Source of the DNA: Candidatus Saccharimonadota bacterium
GTDB taxonomy: Bacteria; Patescibacteriota; Saccharimonadia; Saccharimonadales; Saccharimonadaceae
DNA length: 64,000 nucleotides
Direction of reading: 5' to 3'
Assembly (NCBI GenBank): GCA_003246575.1
Contig: QJZZ01000002.1
Span: 1 to 64,000, forward strand
The position numbers and the translations under genes were made by a program. The stretch's first letter is position 1. The number at the start of each line of letters is the position of its first letter. The notes under the pieces were generated by a model. That model was given only the letters and a program-made list of their open reading frames with translations. It was not told the origin of the DNA and searched no databases. Positions 1-11,900 of this stretch are shown one piece after another.

Positions 1-180
1 CGAATATTGCTGAACCCGCGCCTCATAGAAGCTCCTCGCGAAGCGATTCACTACGTGTGTGTACATGAGCTTTGTCATAAGATAAGTCGAAAACATGATG
101 ATATCTTTTATCTTGAGCTGAAGAAAAGACTCACAGGATGGAGGTTGGTAAAAAATAGTCTTGAGCTTAGGTATGGCTAG
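1..180 (+). CDS. YgjP-like zinc metallopeptidase, C-terminal part
   Basis: The reading frame is open from base 1 to the TAG at 178-180 and gives the last 59 residues of a protein that starts before the window. It contains HELCH (an HExxH zinc site) followed about eight residues later by a further His in the sequence SRKHDD, and is preceded by an LNPRLIEAP stretch. This layout (LNxxL..AP, V.HELCH, ..H...F) is typical of the C-terminal end of YgjP/DUF45-type M48-like metallopeptidases. The final segment (LKKRLTGWRLVKNSL) also fits that family. The physiological substrate of these proteins is generally unknown. Only the catalytic end is visible, so completeness cannot be judged. Confidence 0.75.
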   Translation, partial: RILLNPRLIEAPREAIHYVCVHELCHKISRKHDDIFYLELKKRLTGWRLVKNSLELRYG

Positions 181-341
181 ATTGACAACGGCGCAATCGC
201 GATGTCTACGTCTACGTTACGTGATGATTATCGAAGGTTTATCGATTGATTTGTAATACTCGTAGATGAGAGATGGGACATGTAGTGCGTAGGCATACTT
301 ATATTTGACCGTTCCTACTCTTGCGTGATCTAATAAAGAAT

Positions 342-1238
342 ATGAATGAGCTACCAAACTATCAACAGCTGATGCGGCCAGTATTGGAATATTATGATGA
401 TGGTCAGGAGCATGATAGGTTTAGTGCCATTCAGCATATCGTAAAACTCTTGAATTTGAACCCGGAAAACTTTGTTCGTACGAGCAGTGGGCAGCCAATG
501 ATATATGGTCGCGTGGGCTGGGCACACTCGTACCTGAAGCAGGCAGGACTGTTGGACTCTTCGAAGCGTGGTAGGTACAAACTGACAAAGCGTGGAAAAG
601 CGGCATTAAGCAGTGGCGAAAAAATTGATAATGAGTATCTGTCGCAGTTTGTTGAGTTTCAAGATTTCAAGGTGCGAAAATCTGATAATTCTCCAGCGAG
701 TGATTCCGACCACCTAGAAGTATCTGATCAGACTCCTAGCGAGCGTATGGCAAATGCGTTGGCTGAGCATAATAGTATATTGCGCGAAGAAGTCCTAACG
801 GCCTTACGCAATGTCGATGCATTTTATTTCGAGAAGATCGTTGCTGACCTACTGCAGACCATGGGATATGGCGAAGCCCAAGTGACAAAACGCTCAAATG
901 ATGGTGGTATCGATGCTATTGTCAACGAAGATGCCCTCGGTATAAGTAAAATATATGCCCAAGCTAAACGCTATGCAGCAGATAATCGTGTGAATCGTAA
1001 AGAATTGCAGAATTTTGTTGGTGCACTATCGATTCACAATATTTCGAAAGGCGTCTTCATCACCACGTCGTCGTTCTATGTGCAGGCTGAAGAAGATATG
1101 AGTCGAACACAGAAGTCTATCGTGCTCATCGATGGCTATACGTTGGCTGGTTTGATGATTCAATACAATCTAGGTGTTACGATTGAAAAGACGTACGCGA
1201 TTAAACGACTTGATAGTGATTATTACGAGGTAGAGTAA
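342..1238 (+). CDS. mrr: Mrr-type restriction endonuclease
   Basis: 298 residues. The N-terminal ~85 residues start MNELPNYQQLMRPVL and match the winged-helix Mrr N-terminal domain (homologues often start M..PDYQTLMLPVL), which binds DNA. The C-terminal ~140 residues carry the Mrr catalytic core: FEKIVADLLQTMGY, then GGIDAIV (acidic residue of the PD-(D/E)XK fold) and YAQAKRY (the QxK half-site). Mrr enzymes are type IV restriction systems that cut modified foreign DNA. The ATG at 342 is chosen because it reproduces the family N-terminus; a TTG at 321 would add seven residues. No cognate methylase lies nearby, as expected for a type IV system. The following gene is 18 nt downstream and is probably co-transcribed. 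The family call is firm; the target modification is unknown. Confidence 0.88.
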   Translation: MNELPNYQQLMRPVLEYYDDGQEHDRFSAIQHIVKLLNLNPENFVRTSSGQPMIYGRVGWAHSYLKQAGLLDSSKRGRYKLTKRGKAALSSGEKIDNEYLSQFVEFQDFKVRKSDNSPASDSDHLEVSDQTPSERMANALAEHNSILREEVLTALRNVDAFYFEKIVADLLQTMGYGEAQVTKRSNDGGIDAIVNEDALGISKIYAQAKRYAADNRVNRKELQNFVGALSIHNISKGVFITTSSFYVQAEEDMSRTQKSIVLIDGYTLAGLMIQYNLGVTIEKTYAIKRLDSDYYEVE

Positions 1239-1256
1239 AGAAAAATAGGTGGGCAT

Positions 1257-1739
1257 ATGAATACGCTGAAGTTTACGCAAAACTTAGTCAAAGGTCGGAT
1301 AGCAGAAACAGTCTTCTCGCAGATGCTGCGAGATGCCGGAGTGTTTACGGTACTAGAGTTCGGATACGAGAAGATCGTGCCGGATTTGTTGCAATACAAC
1401 CATGGACATGATGACCCAGTGATCGAAACACTCCGAACGGCGCCTGATTTTGCCATCATCAATCAACAGACAAAAGAAGTGCGTTTGGTAGAAGTGAAGT
1501 ATCGTTGGAGACTCGATTTTGACGAAATCAAAGCAACCGCGGAGCGTATGCACCAGTCGTGGAATCCATCCTATCTATTCGTGGCGACACTGGATGGCTT
1601 CTATTTTGATGAGGTAAGCAAGATCATCGCAAACAGTGGCAAAATCAGCCCGCTCGTACATCCGAACATTCCGCATGATATGCAGGATTCGTACCTAGAG
1701 ATTTTAAAGAGATTCGAAAGGGGATCGGGCAATGAATGA
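1257..1739 (+). CDS. Small PD-(D/E)XK nuclease-like protein
   Basis: 160 residues, unrecognised at family level. The segment TAPDFAII followed ten residues later by VRLVEVKYR has the spacing of a PD-(D/E)XK nuclease core (Asp, then E-x-K at the end of a beta strand), followed by an alpha-helical KATAERMHQSW stretch and a hydrophobic strand SYLFVAT. No helicase or methylase domain is attached. It begins 18 nt after the Mrr-like gene with an AGGTGGG ribosome-binding-like sequence 3 nt from the ATG, suggesting one transcript. Its stop overlaps the ATG (1732) of the broken msrB fragment. It could be a Holliday-junction-type or restriction-associated nuclease, or an inactive relative; no function is assigned. 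Confidence 0.6.
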   Translation: MNTLKFTQNLVKGRIAETVFSQMLRDAGVFTVLEFGYEKIVPDLLQYNHGHDDPVIETLRTAPDFAIINQQTKEVRLVEVKYRWRLDFDEIKATAERMHQSWNPSYLFVATLDGFYFDEVSKIIANSGKISPLVHPNIPHDMQDSYLEILKRFERGSGNE

Positions 1740-1836
1740 TCTAACCGACGAAGAAAAGCACGTAATCCTCGACAAGGGCACGGAACTGCCATGGACAGGA
1801 GAAATACTCGTCGAGTCGCAGTCGCCACTCACCTAG
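1732..1836 (+). pseudogene. msrB: msrB, N-terminal fragment
   Basis: An ATG overlapping the end of the preceding gene opens a 34-codon frame that reads MNDLTDEEKHVILDKGTEL, then PWTGEILV. This is the canonical start of peptide-methionine (R)-S-oxide reductase (family pattern LT.E....L..KGTE.PF.GE). The similarity is lost after about residue 26 and a TAG follows at 1834. The expected middle of MsrB (first zinc CxxC pair, GWPSF) is not found in any frame downstream. The C-terminal half of an MsrB, with its second CxxC and catalytic Cys, is found at 23296-23487, on the same strand, after two genes totalling about 21 kb. The two pieces are best read as one gene broken by a large insertion with loss of ~35 codons. 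Confidence 0.72.
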
Positions 1837-2087
1837 CCGAACGGAGTCGACGGACGCGAACCTGTTCTTTGCGGGGTCTACGATGCAAGGTGGGACGAAT
1901 GAAATACCGCTCAAACATCCTCGCGCTTAATCCTAGTCCACACTCCCATCTGGCAGTCGATTGCGCTAGGTCAAATCTTGCGCTGTAACAATTTGATATA
2001 GTCACATCCCACATTGACTGGTTGGTATGTTGCGCATATTACTTTATTTTATGTAGCGCCCACGTAGACACATGCTTATGTTTTTTG
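1837..2087. other. Non-coding gap between msrB fragment and TPR gene
   Basis: About 250 bases hold no convincing gene. Short frames exist on both strands, but none resembles MsrB or any family recognised here. If the TPR/giant-protein cassette was inserted into msrB, the left junction should lie in this stretch, probably soon after 1812. No flanking direct repeat or terminal inverted repeat was recognised by eye. Confidence 0.5.
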
Positions 2088-2093
2088 TACAAT
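2065..2093 (+). promoter_or_regulatory. Promoter of TPR gene and giant surface protein
   Basis: TAGACA (2065-2070) and TACAAT (2088-2093) are separated by 17 bp, five of six matches to each sigma-70 consensus. Transcription would start near 2100 and leave a leader of about 16 nt carrying the ribosome-binding site AAGGAGA used by the ATG at 2116. Confidence 0.65.
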
Positions 2094-2115
2094 AATGTTA
2101 ATGCAAAGGAGAAAT

Positions 2116-2880
2116 ATGCGAGAAAATCCTATTGCTACCGTTCACGGGGAGCAGAGCGCGAAACCAAGTGTGAAAAAGTATCTTTTTCGTAAAGGCGCCG
2201 CTAGGGCGTCGATGAAGTCGTCCAAGATCGGTAGTTTTATCAAAAAACATAAGATTATTAGCAGCATTGTTGCTGTCATTATTGTGCTTGGCGTAGCCGG
2301 TGGCGTCTGGTGGTATCTAGACAGCCAACAGGAGACCGAAGTATCAACGTCGAGTGAAGTGCAGAAGGCATACGAAGAAAAGCTGCCCGAACTCAAGAAG
2401 GCCGTTAGCGACAATCCTGACGACCCAAGCGCCCACAAGAACTATGCTGTGGCTCTGTATGCAACCGGTGATCTTGGCGGCGCACGCAAGCAATACGAAG
2501 AGACCGTCAAGCTCAACGACCAAGACGCCATCGCCTACAACAACCTTGGCAACGTCTACCGTGATCTCGGTAAGTATGACGACGCTATCGAAGCATACGA
2601 AACTTCAATCAAGCTGAACGACGAAAGTATTAATACCTACGTTAACTTGGCGAACGTCCAGCTTTACAACAAGGGCGATTCTGATGCGGCTATTGCGACC
2701 TACGAGAAGGCCCTGAAAGCACTTCCGGATAACGCACAACTTCGCCTGCTTCTCGGCATTGCTTACGAAGAGGCCGGCCAAAAGGATGCCGCTCGTCAAC
2801 AGTACGAAGCGATTCTTGAAGACGACAGTGAGAACGCAGCCGCACAGGCTAATCTCGACCGACTCAACAGCGACAAATAG
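2116..2880 (+). CDS. Membrane-anchored TPR protein
   Basis: 254 residues from the ATG at 2116, which has AAGGAGA six nt upstream; an earlier ATG at 2095 lies at the predicted transcript start and is less likely. Residues ~1-45 are basic (KKYLFRK, KIGSFIKKHK), then one membrane helix at ~46-69 (IISSIVAVIIVLGVAGG), so the N-terminus should be cytoplasmic and the rest outside. Residues ~85-250 form four tetratricopeptide repeats (for example DAIAYNNLGNVYRDLGKYDD), a protein-binding scaffold. The next gene, for the 6,773-residue surface protein, begins 69 nt downstream with no terminator between, so the TPR protein is a good candidate for a partner in its export, assembly or anchoring. That role is inference from position. 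Confidence 0.85.
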   Translation: MRENPIATVHGEQSAKPSVKKYLFRKGAARASMKSSKIGSFIKKHKIISSIVAVIIVLGVAGGVWWYLDSQQETEVSTSSEVQKAYEEKLPELKKAVSDNPDDPSAHKNYAVALYATGDLGGARKQYEETVKLNDQDAIAYNNLGNVYRDLGKYDDAIEAYETSIKLNDESINTYVNLANVQLYNKGDSDAAIATYEKALKALPDNAQLRLLLGIAYEEAGQKDAARQQYEAILEDDSENAAAQANLDRLNSDK

Positions 2881-2949
2881 CTGTGACGCTTTGCTCGCCA
2901 CGGGCACAACACACCAATTAATTGAAGAGAAATAGGGATAACGGGGCAC

Positions 2950-5900
2950 ATGAGAGAACAGACAGGAGGAATGCGACACTGGCCAATGCTGCGCCTTGTT
3001 GTTGCGGCGCTTATTGCAATGTTCCTGTCTGTTTTTGCCACCCAAATGCCGGCGCATGCGGCGGGTGAGGCGCCTATCGTTAACTCGGTTACCCCGTCAT
3101 CCGGGTATGTTTCAGGGGGAGATAGTGTAACCGTCTCAGGACAATTCTTTGCAGATGGGGCAGTTGTTTATTTTGGTAGTCAGGTCGTTAGTGCGACGTT
3201 TGTGAGCGATACGACACTTACGGTTACCATCCCTGCCGCTGGACACGCTGAATCTGTCGATATTATCGTTAAAAACCCAGATCTACAAACGGGCGTACTT
3301 GCTAGTGGTTTCGCCTACGAAAACTATGAGCCGACTATCACTGGTGTATCACCAGCTTTTGGGCCATCGAATGGGGGACAGCCTATAACAATAACTGGTT
3401 CTGGTTTCGTCGCGGGTGATGTGAAGTATAAAAAAGTTGTTGAGGTTGGAACTGCATTTGTGGCGATAGACAGTGAAGGGCAGACCTTTTCATGGGGTTA
3501 CGGCACGAACGGTGTACTCGGAAATGGTACAGCCACCGCCACTGTTGCGAAACCAACAAGCATTAGTGCCAGTGGCGCGCTGGCAGGGAAGAGCGTAGTG
3601 GATATTGTTTCAGGGGGGAGCCATGTTCTCGCGCTCACAAGTAATGGGCAGGTTATCGGCTGGGGCTATAACGGCAATGGTCAAGCCGATGGGGCAACCG
3701 CAGGAATCATCGCAACTCCAACTCTGATTAGTACCGGCGCGCTAACAGAGAGGCATATAACCCAGGTCGCCGCAACTGGCAATTCATCTGTTGCCCTGGA
3801 TGATAACGGCCGGGTATATACCTGGGGATATAATAATAATGGACAGCTCGGCGATGGTACGACACTCTCTAAGGCAACTCCCGTCTACATCGGCAGCATG
3901 GGGGCGTTAGTCGGCAAACATATCACGCAGATAGCCGGGGGGAGTGTTAACGTCTATGCCATTGACGATACTGGCACTGCATATGGCTGGGGTCATAATC
4001 AGTATGGCTCGGTGGGCAACAATGCAACCATCGCAACATCACCCTACGCACAATCAACGCCTGTTCCAATTCATACAGCCGGAGTTCTAGCCGGAAAGCA
4101 GATTCAAAAGATTTCTGGAGGTGGCAATTTCGCAGTCGCACTAGCTACTGATGGTCGTTTGTATTCATGGGGGTACAATAACTTTGGCCAGCTCGGCAAT
4201 AACAGCAGTGGCACCCAATCAGCGCCAGTCGCAGTTTACGATTCGGGGCAACTTGCGGGCAAAACTATTGTAGGTTTTGATACAAAAAGTTCCGCGGCTG
4301 CTGTGCTTGCAATCGCAAGTGATGGGCAGCTATATGGCTGGGGCTGGGGGTACTCAGGAGTGCTTGGCGGTGGTGCGGCAACTGGGGCAAATACAACACC
4401 ACTCCTTATCAACACAAGTATGATAACCGCAGATGGTTCAAGCCTCGCGGGGGCAGTACCTGGAGGGACGCACGCTACTGCAATAAACAGTGAGGGGCAC
4501 CTGTTTACATGGGGTAGTAATACCTACGGCGAACTTGCGAACGGAAACGCAGCTACGGCTCAATCAACACCAGCACAGGTACTGCCCGTCTATGCTGCTG
4601 CACCAAATGTTTACTTGGGTGGTGCTAAAATAGACTACACACGCTTGGTGTCGAGCACAGAAATTACTGGAGTGACACCCTCTCATATAGCAGGTGTCGT
4701 TGGCGCAAGTCTGGAACTATATGACACTCAGACTGCAACAATGGATAGCGCGTATGAGTACATCGGGCCTCCGACCATAAGCACCGTATTGCCATCAAGC
4801 GGCCATATTGGGGGCGGAGACTCGATTATAATCACCGGTGCCGGTTTCGCACCGGGCGCAGTTGTCTATATTGATGGTAATCAAGCATCGAATATCATAG
4901 TCGTCAATGAGACTACTATAACCGTAACCGTTCCTGCGGCCTTATATGCTGGCGCGGTTGATGTTGTGGTGAAAAACACAGATCTGCAGACTGGTACATC
5001 GGCTGGCGGGTTTACGTACAGCGAGGCCGAACCAACCGTAACGAGTATATCGCCAGCTATCGGTCCTGCCGCGGGTGGACAGCACGTCACCATTACCGGC
5101 ACCGGCTTTGTCGAGAACGATATAAAGTATAAAAAAGTTGCCATGACATCCACGGCTGTAATGGCTCTTGATTTTAAGGGTAAGATTTATGTATGGGGTT
5201 CGGGCCAGGGACTGGGCAATGGGGTGAGCGGCAATCAATCAATTTCAACACCAACAGACATCTCTGATATTGGCGCGCTAGCAGGTAAGACAGTTGTTGA
5301 TATCGTTGCGGGTTCCTCGACGATGTTCGCCTTGACGAGTGAGGGTCAAGTCATTGGATGGGGGTACAACGGTTCCTATGGAGCGGTTGGTGTTGGTAGT
5401 ACAGTCGCGTATATAGATACGCCGACATTCGTTTCGGGGGGTAGCCTTATTGGGTTGAAGATCGTCGATATTGATGCAGGGCAGTACTTTGCTGTTGCGC
5501 TTGATAGCGCAGGACATGTTCATACGTGGGGGTATGCTGCTTTTGGCCGACTTGGAAACAATAATGGCACGACAAATCAAACAAGCCCTATAAGCATTTC
5601 CACCTATGGAGTTTTGGCGACTAAAACCGTGAGTAAGGTAGAAGCCGGCTTTGACCGAGCCTATGCAATCGCAACAGATGGGACTGCTGCAACCTGGGGA
5701 TATAATGGAACGTACACGATGCTGGGGAGTAATAGCGGCTCAACTGACTCTCAAATTCCGGTTAATGTATATATGGGCGGTGTGCTTTCTGGAAAGAAAA
5801 TTATTGATATATCGCCAGGCATGTATAGCACACTTGCGCTTGCCGACGACGGGCGACTCTATTCTTGGGGTCGCGCTACGGATGGCGAGATAGGGAATGG

Positions 5901-8900
5901 CAGCACTACAATAAGCTACCAGGCGCCCGTCGCGGTCACTATGAGTGGGGTTCTTCTCGGAAAAACAATTACAAGTATCGATATGAGTGGGCGGACTGCG
6001 CACGTGATCGATTCCGATGGTGTTCTGTACGGTTGGGGGTATAACAGTAGCTCCTCGCTCATAGGCAACGAGCAAACAGCAAATGTCATAAGCCCAACGG
6101 TTGTATCGATACCGCAAGCGACCACCGATGGCGCAAGGATTATCGCGAGCGGGGGTGACGTTACCTCGAATAACAGCTTCATTATCAACAGTAAACATGA
6201 GTTGTATGCGTGGGGCTTTAATGGTGCAGGGACGCTCATTCGGGGTGTTGCCACTAACCCGCTGCGCACGCCAACTAGAGTTCCACCCGTAACCGATACG
6301 CCACTCTCATTTACGTTGGGCGGAGTCAATCTTACTAATGTAACGATGCTTTCGAGTACGCAGGCGACAGCGACAACAGTAGCTCATTCGGCAGGATCTG
6401 TTGATCTTGGCGTCGCACTATACGACGGACAGAATGATGTGCTTACGAGTGCCTATGAATACATGACGCAGCCGGCAGTAGTGGGCATTGCTCCGTCTAC
6501 CGCCTATGTATCGGGTGGTGACACGGTCGTTATCGGCGGTGCTGATTTTAGGGCAGGTGCAACCGTCACGGTTGGCGGTGTTTCGGCGACAGTAACAAAC
6601 ATTACCTCAAGTGAAATTACAATCCAGACTCCCGCCCAGCCTGCGGGTACGTATACTATTGTTGTTACTGATGAATTTGGTCAGACGAGTGTGCTGACGA
6701 GTGCGCTGACATACGTTGAGCTGCCGCCAATGCTTAGTGGCATTGCGCCGGCAATTGGGCCAGAAGATGGTGGGCAGCGAGTGTCCATCACCGGAACGGG
6801 GCTTGTGCCGGGGAGTACTAAGTACAGCAAAGTCAGTATAGGTAGTTTTGGCGCGGGCATCGATGAGCGTGGACACGTATATTCTTGGGGGTACGGACAG
6901 GGGCTTGGTAACGGTGTGGCTGGTGTACAGCAATTATCAACCCCGGTCGATATATCAAACATGGGGGCTCTCGCAAACAAGAGGGTTGTTGATGTTTCAA
7001 TACTGGATCGACACGCCCTGGCCCTTACAAGCGACGGTGAAGTTATCGGGTGGGGCTACAATCAGTACGGCGGCGTCGGAAATGGCAGTACGGACACCTA
7101 TATTTACAGCCCAGTTCTTGTGAACAGCGGTGATATGGCGGGTAAGAAAATCATAGCCATAAGCGCCGGTTATGATTTCTCCATAGCGCTAGATGCGGAT
7201 GGACATGTCTATACCTGGGGCTATAACAACTACGGACAGCTTGGAGATGGCACTATCGCTTACTCTCGAACACCAATAGATATCACTCAGTCAGGCGATC
7301 TTAGCGGTGCTTCGATTGTAAAAATTGCAGCTGGTAACTACAATTCATTTGCAGTAGATTCTGCTGGATTGGTCTATGGATGGGGTAACAACCAGAATGG
7401 ACAAGTCGGAAACGGACTGACCGCATCAGTGGCGCCTTATGGACAGACAACGCCATCGGCAGTGCACGCATCGGGCGGTCTTGCGGGCAAGCGAGTGGTA
7501 GATATAGCGGCCGGCTCTAATTCGGCGCTTGTGATCACCGACGAAGGTAGTTTGTATACCTGGGGTGTTAATAGTTATGGGCAGCTTGGGAACGGTACTA
7601 CAACGAGCTCTTCCATCCCGGTGTCTGTGAGTGCCAGCGGTGCATTGGCGGGCAAAACGGTATCCTCTATTTCTTTACGAGGTTACACGGCCCTAGTGCT
7701 GGACTCGGAGGGGGGCGTTTACGGCTGGGGGTATAACGGTTATGGACAGCTGACTATGGGTGCATCAACGGCTTCGGTCTCGAGCCCTATTGAACTAGAC
7801 ACTTCAATGGCCAGCATTGGTGGCGCGAAAATTATCGAGGTTGGCGGCAATAGCTCGGCAATTTTTGTGATAAATAGTAAACATGACCCCTATCTATGGG
7901 GGCAAAATAATCTTTCATATCTAGGAATTGGCAACAACGATAGCCCTATCATAACCCCAACAAAAATACTTCAGCAGATTACCATGCCGCCTTCCATTAC
8001 GCTTGATGGGGTAGAGCTTACTGACATCGAGATTATCTCAGACACGAAAGCCCTTGCGACGACGACGAGCCACTCTATGGGCACGGTGGATCTTGGTATC
8101 CAACTTTATGATGGTCAGACGGACAGCCTTATTGGCGCCTATGAATATGCTGCTCGTCCAGACCCTTTGATAGTTACTCCGTCAATAGGCTACGTGACTG
8201 GTGGTGACACAACTGTTATTGGCGGTAATAACTTCCGTGCTGGTGCATCGGTCAAAGTCGGCGATACCGATGCAACAGTTACCAACGTTACCAATACGGC
8301 TATCACTATTCAAACTCCGGCAAATCATGCGGGTAATTATGACGTCACCGTGACCGATGAATACGGTCAGTCTACGACACTTTCAGGCGCATTCACCTAC
8401 ATAGAGTGGCCTCCTGTGATTAGTTCAGTTAGCCCTTCGCAAGGACCAGAAGACGGCGGACAAGCAGTTACCGTAACAGGCCAAAACTTTGCGGGAAGCG
8501 AAGCGCGGTATAAAAAGGTTATTCCCGGACTTGGTACGACATTTGCGCTCGACGAGGGCGGCCGCGTATATGCATGGGGTGCCAACAATTACGGACAGCT
8601 CGGCAATGGGACAGCCACCGGTACAGCGACCGAGCCAACGTATCTTTCGGATAAGGGAGCGCTCGCGGACAAGACTATTGTGGATATTGCATCAAATGGC
8701 TATACTGCACTAGCTCTTACAAGCGATGGTCAAATAGTCGGCTGGGGCTATAACAATTATGGCCAGGCTGACGGGGCGACTACAGGGACAATTTTGACGC
8801 CAAAGCTCGTCAATACCTCTATGGCAAGTGGTAAAATTATAGCGGTAGCTATGACAAGTGGTAGCGGATCTTCGCTCATGCTGGATGATACTGGAAGGCT

Positions 8901-11900
8901 GTATTCTTGGGGGAATAATACTTATGGGCAGCTCGGAAACGGAACAACCGCCAACTCAACCACGCCTTCGTATATAGGCACTAGCGGTGTGCTTAATGGC
9001 GTAAAAGTCGCATCTATTAGTGGCGGATACTTCGACTTTTACGCTATAGATGTTAACGGCAAGGCATACGCATGGGGTCATAACCAATACGGTACTGTCG
9101 GAAACGGAAGTTACACCACAGGGAGTCCGTATTCAATGGCGACGCCAGTGGCAATTAGCCTGCCTGCAGCCAAAAAGGCAGTACAGCTAGAGGGCGGCTA
9201 TCTTTATGCTATTGCACTCATGGATGACGGCAGCCTATACAGCTGGGGCTATAACGGATACTACACACTTGGTAACAACACGACAACGACATCGTATAGT
9301 CCGACGCTCGTCTACACAGCCGGTGTACTATCTGGTAAGACGATTACGTCGATAAGCGCGGGTCAATATACTGTGCACGCGATGGACGACGACGGTAACC
9401 TCTACGCCTGGGGCTCTAACCAAAACAACGCGTTTGGTGGATCTATTATCGCAGGATCATCGTATGTTCCATATTCTATCGATCCTTCGCGGAGCATGGA
9501 TCAAGGCGCGAGCCTGCGGAGCGTCTTTGACGGCGGGCAGCAAGTGAATACTGCCTTCGTTGACGCCACAGGTAAGCTCTATATGCGAGGCTACAATACG
9601 AACGGGCAGCTCGGGCGAGGGGTGACAGACGCTACGGTTCAGGCCAATATGATGCCAGTTAACGATATCTTCACAACCCCTCCGGTCGTTACACTCGGCG
9701 GGTCTACGCTCATAAACACGAAACTTGTATCGGGAACAACAATCACCGGCACGACAACACCCCACGCACCTGGACTTGTCGATGCAGATGTAACGCTATA
9801 TGATAATCAAACCGATGTCGTTGCCGATGCATATGAATATATAGCGCGGCCAACCACATCTGGCGTCGCGCCATCAACGGGCTATGTTACGGGTGGCGAT
9901 ACGGTAACCATCAGCGGATCTGACTTTCAGGCTGGAGCAACAGTCACGGTTGGAGGTGTCGCTGCAACGGTCACGAATATTACACCTACTACTATTACCG
10001 TTCAAACCCCCGCTAATCACGCAGGAGTATATGACGTCGCTGTTACCGATACTTACGGTCAGACGTCTAACTTAGCTAAAGTCTTCACTTACGTAGAGCT
10101 GCCTCCAGTCTTGAGTAGTGTTACTCCAAATGCCGGGCCTATTGAGGGCGGCCAGCTGGTAACAGTTACCGGCGAGAACTTTGTTGCTTCTGATATTGTC
10201 TATAGCAAAGTAGAAATGGGCGACTCGGCCGCCGTTGCACTCGACACAAACGGTCACGTATACGTATGGGGATACGGCTCGGCGCTAGGTGATGGTACGG
10301 CAGGAACGCAGACCATCACGGAGCCACGAGACATATCCGAAGTAGGGGCGCTGGCTGGAAAGACCATCGTTGATGTCGTAGCTGGTTATAATCACTTCCT
10401 TGCCCTTGCAAGTGACGGGACACTTATTGGATGGGGCCAAAACACTTATGGTGCAGCAAACGGTCTCAACGCGACGGCCGTATATAGTCCGACTACTATA
10501 AACACCGGTGCTTTGGTGGGCAAAACGATTACCGCAATCGACGCAAACTATCTGTACTCAATGGCCCTTGATAGCAACGGAAACGTATATACCTGGGGCT
10601 ATAATGGTGCGGGTAATCTAGGAAACGGAACGACGACAAACTCTGTAAGCCCTATCAACATCTCGACGATGGGAAGTTTGAGCGGAAAAACTATCACTCA
10701 GATTTCAGCGGGATATCAAACCGCATTCGCCATTGATTCTAATGGTTTTGCGTACGGCTGGGGTCTTAACCACTATGGATCGGTGGGCAACAATGCGGTT
10801 GTTCCAACTTCGCCATATGCGCAGTCTACCCCTGTTGCCGTTTATGCCGGTGGTGCTCTATCTGGAAAGAAAATTCTGAAGATACGAGGCGGTATACAGG
10901 CGGCATTGGTCTTAGCCGACGACGGTAAACTCTATGCATGGGGGTATGGTGCTTCAGGGGCGATGGGGAACGGAACATATACAACGGCACAGGCGCCTGT
11001 CGCAGTCACAATGACGGGCGCACTATCGGGTGTAGTGATTAGCGATATATATGCGGGCGGCTACACGATGCGAGTTCTCGATGAGAGCGGAAACGTCTAC
11101 AGCTGGGGCAATAACTATTACGGAAACCTTGGCGACGGAACAACGTCGAATAATCCGACGCCACTCCTTACCGACATGTCGGTTGCAGAATCGGATGGCG
11201 CATACATCACAGGAGTTGGTGGCGGTAACAACAACGGCTATGTCACAAATAGCAGGGGCGAGCTCTTTACCTGGGGCTACAACAACTACGGACAGCTTAT
11301 TAACGGCACCCCATCCGGGACACATGGCGTGATACCAGCACGAGTCGTTGAGTCACTCCAGACACCGCCTCGAGTGACAATTGGCGGCACTCCGTTGATT
11401 AAGACGAAGCTCGTATCTAGTACGCAAATATCTGGTATCACTCCGGCTCATGCGGAGGGTACTGTCAATGTCGATGCTGAACTCTACGATGGTCAAATTG
11501 CAACACTGGCGAATAGTTATCAGTACATTCTTCCGCCAGAGGCGGGCAGCATATCTCCGTCTACCGGATTTGTCTCCGGCGGCGACTCAGTTGTCATTTC
11601 TGGAACCGACTTCAGCTCGGGTACGATCGTCACAATTGGTAGTGAATCTGCTGTGATCACAAACATTACGAGCACCGCCATCACCATACAAACTCCAGCG
11701 AACGCAGCTGGCGTGTATGATGTGGTGATCACAGATACACTCGGCCAGTCAAGCACGCTTAGCGGAGCTTTTACCTACGTTGAACTGCCGCCAACCCTCA
11801 CGAGCATTAATCCAACCCGTGGTCCGACCGCTGGCGGCCAAGCTGTCACAGTAACCGGCACCGGTTTCGTTAAAGGCAAGACAAAGTTTACAAAAGTCAT

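Noticed and set aside
181-341. Promoter for the Mrr-like gene
   Set aside because: Several AT-rich hexamers (for example near 254 and 294) look like -10 elements but none has a credible -35 partner, so none is reported as a feature.
1837-2087. Degraded middle of msrB
   Set aside because: Checked in three plus-strand frames; no CxxC or GWPSF-like segment was found, so the stretch is described as unassigned and not as a gene remnant.
2605-3057. Minus-strand open frame over the TPR gene end and giant gene start
   Set aside because: It is antisense to two well-supported genes, has no promoter or ribosome-binding site, and its product has no recognisable features.
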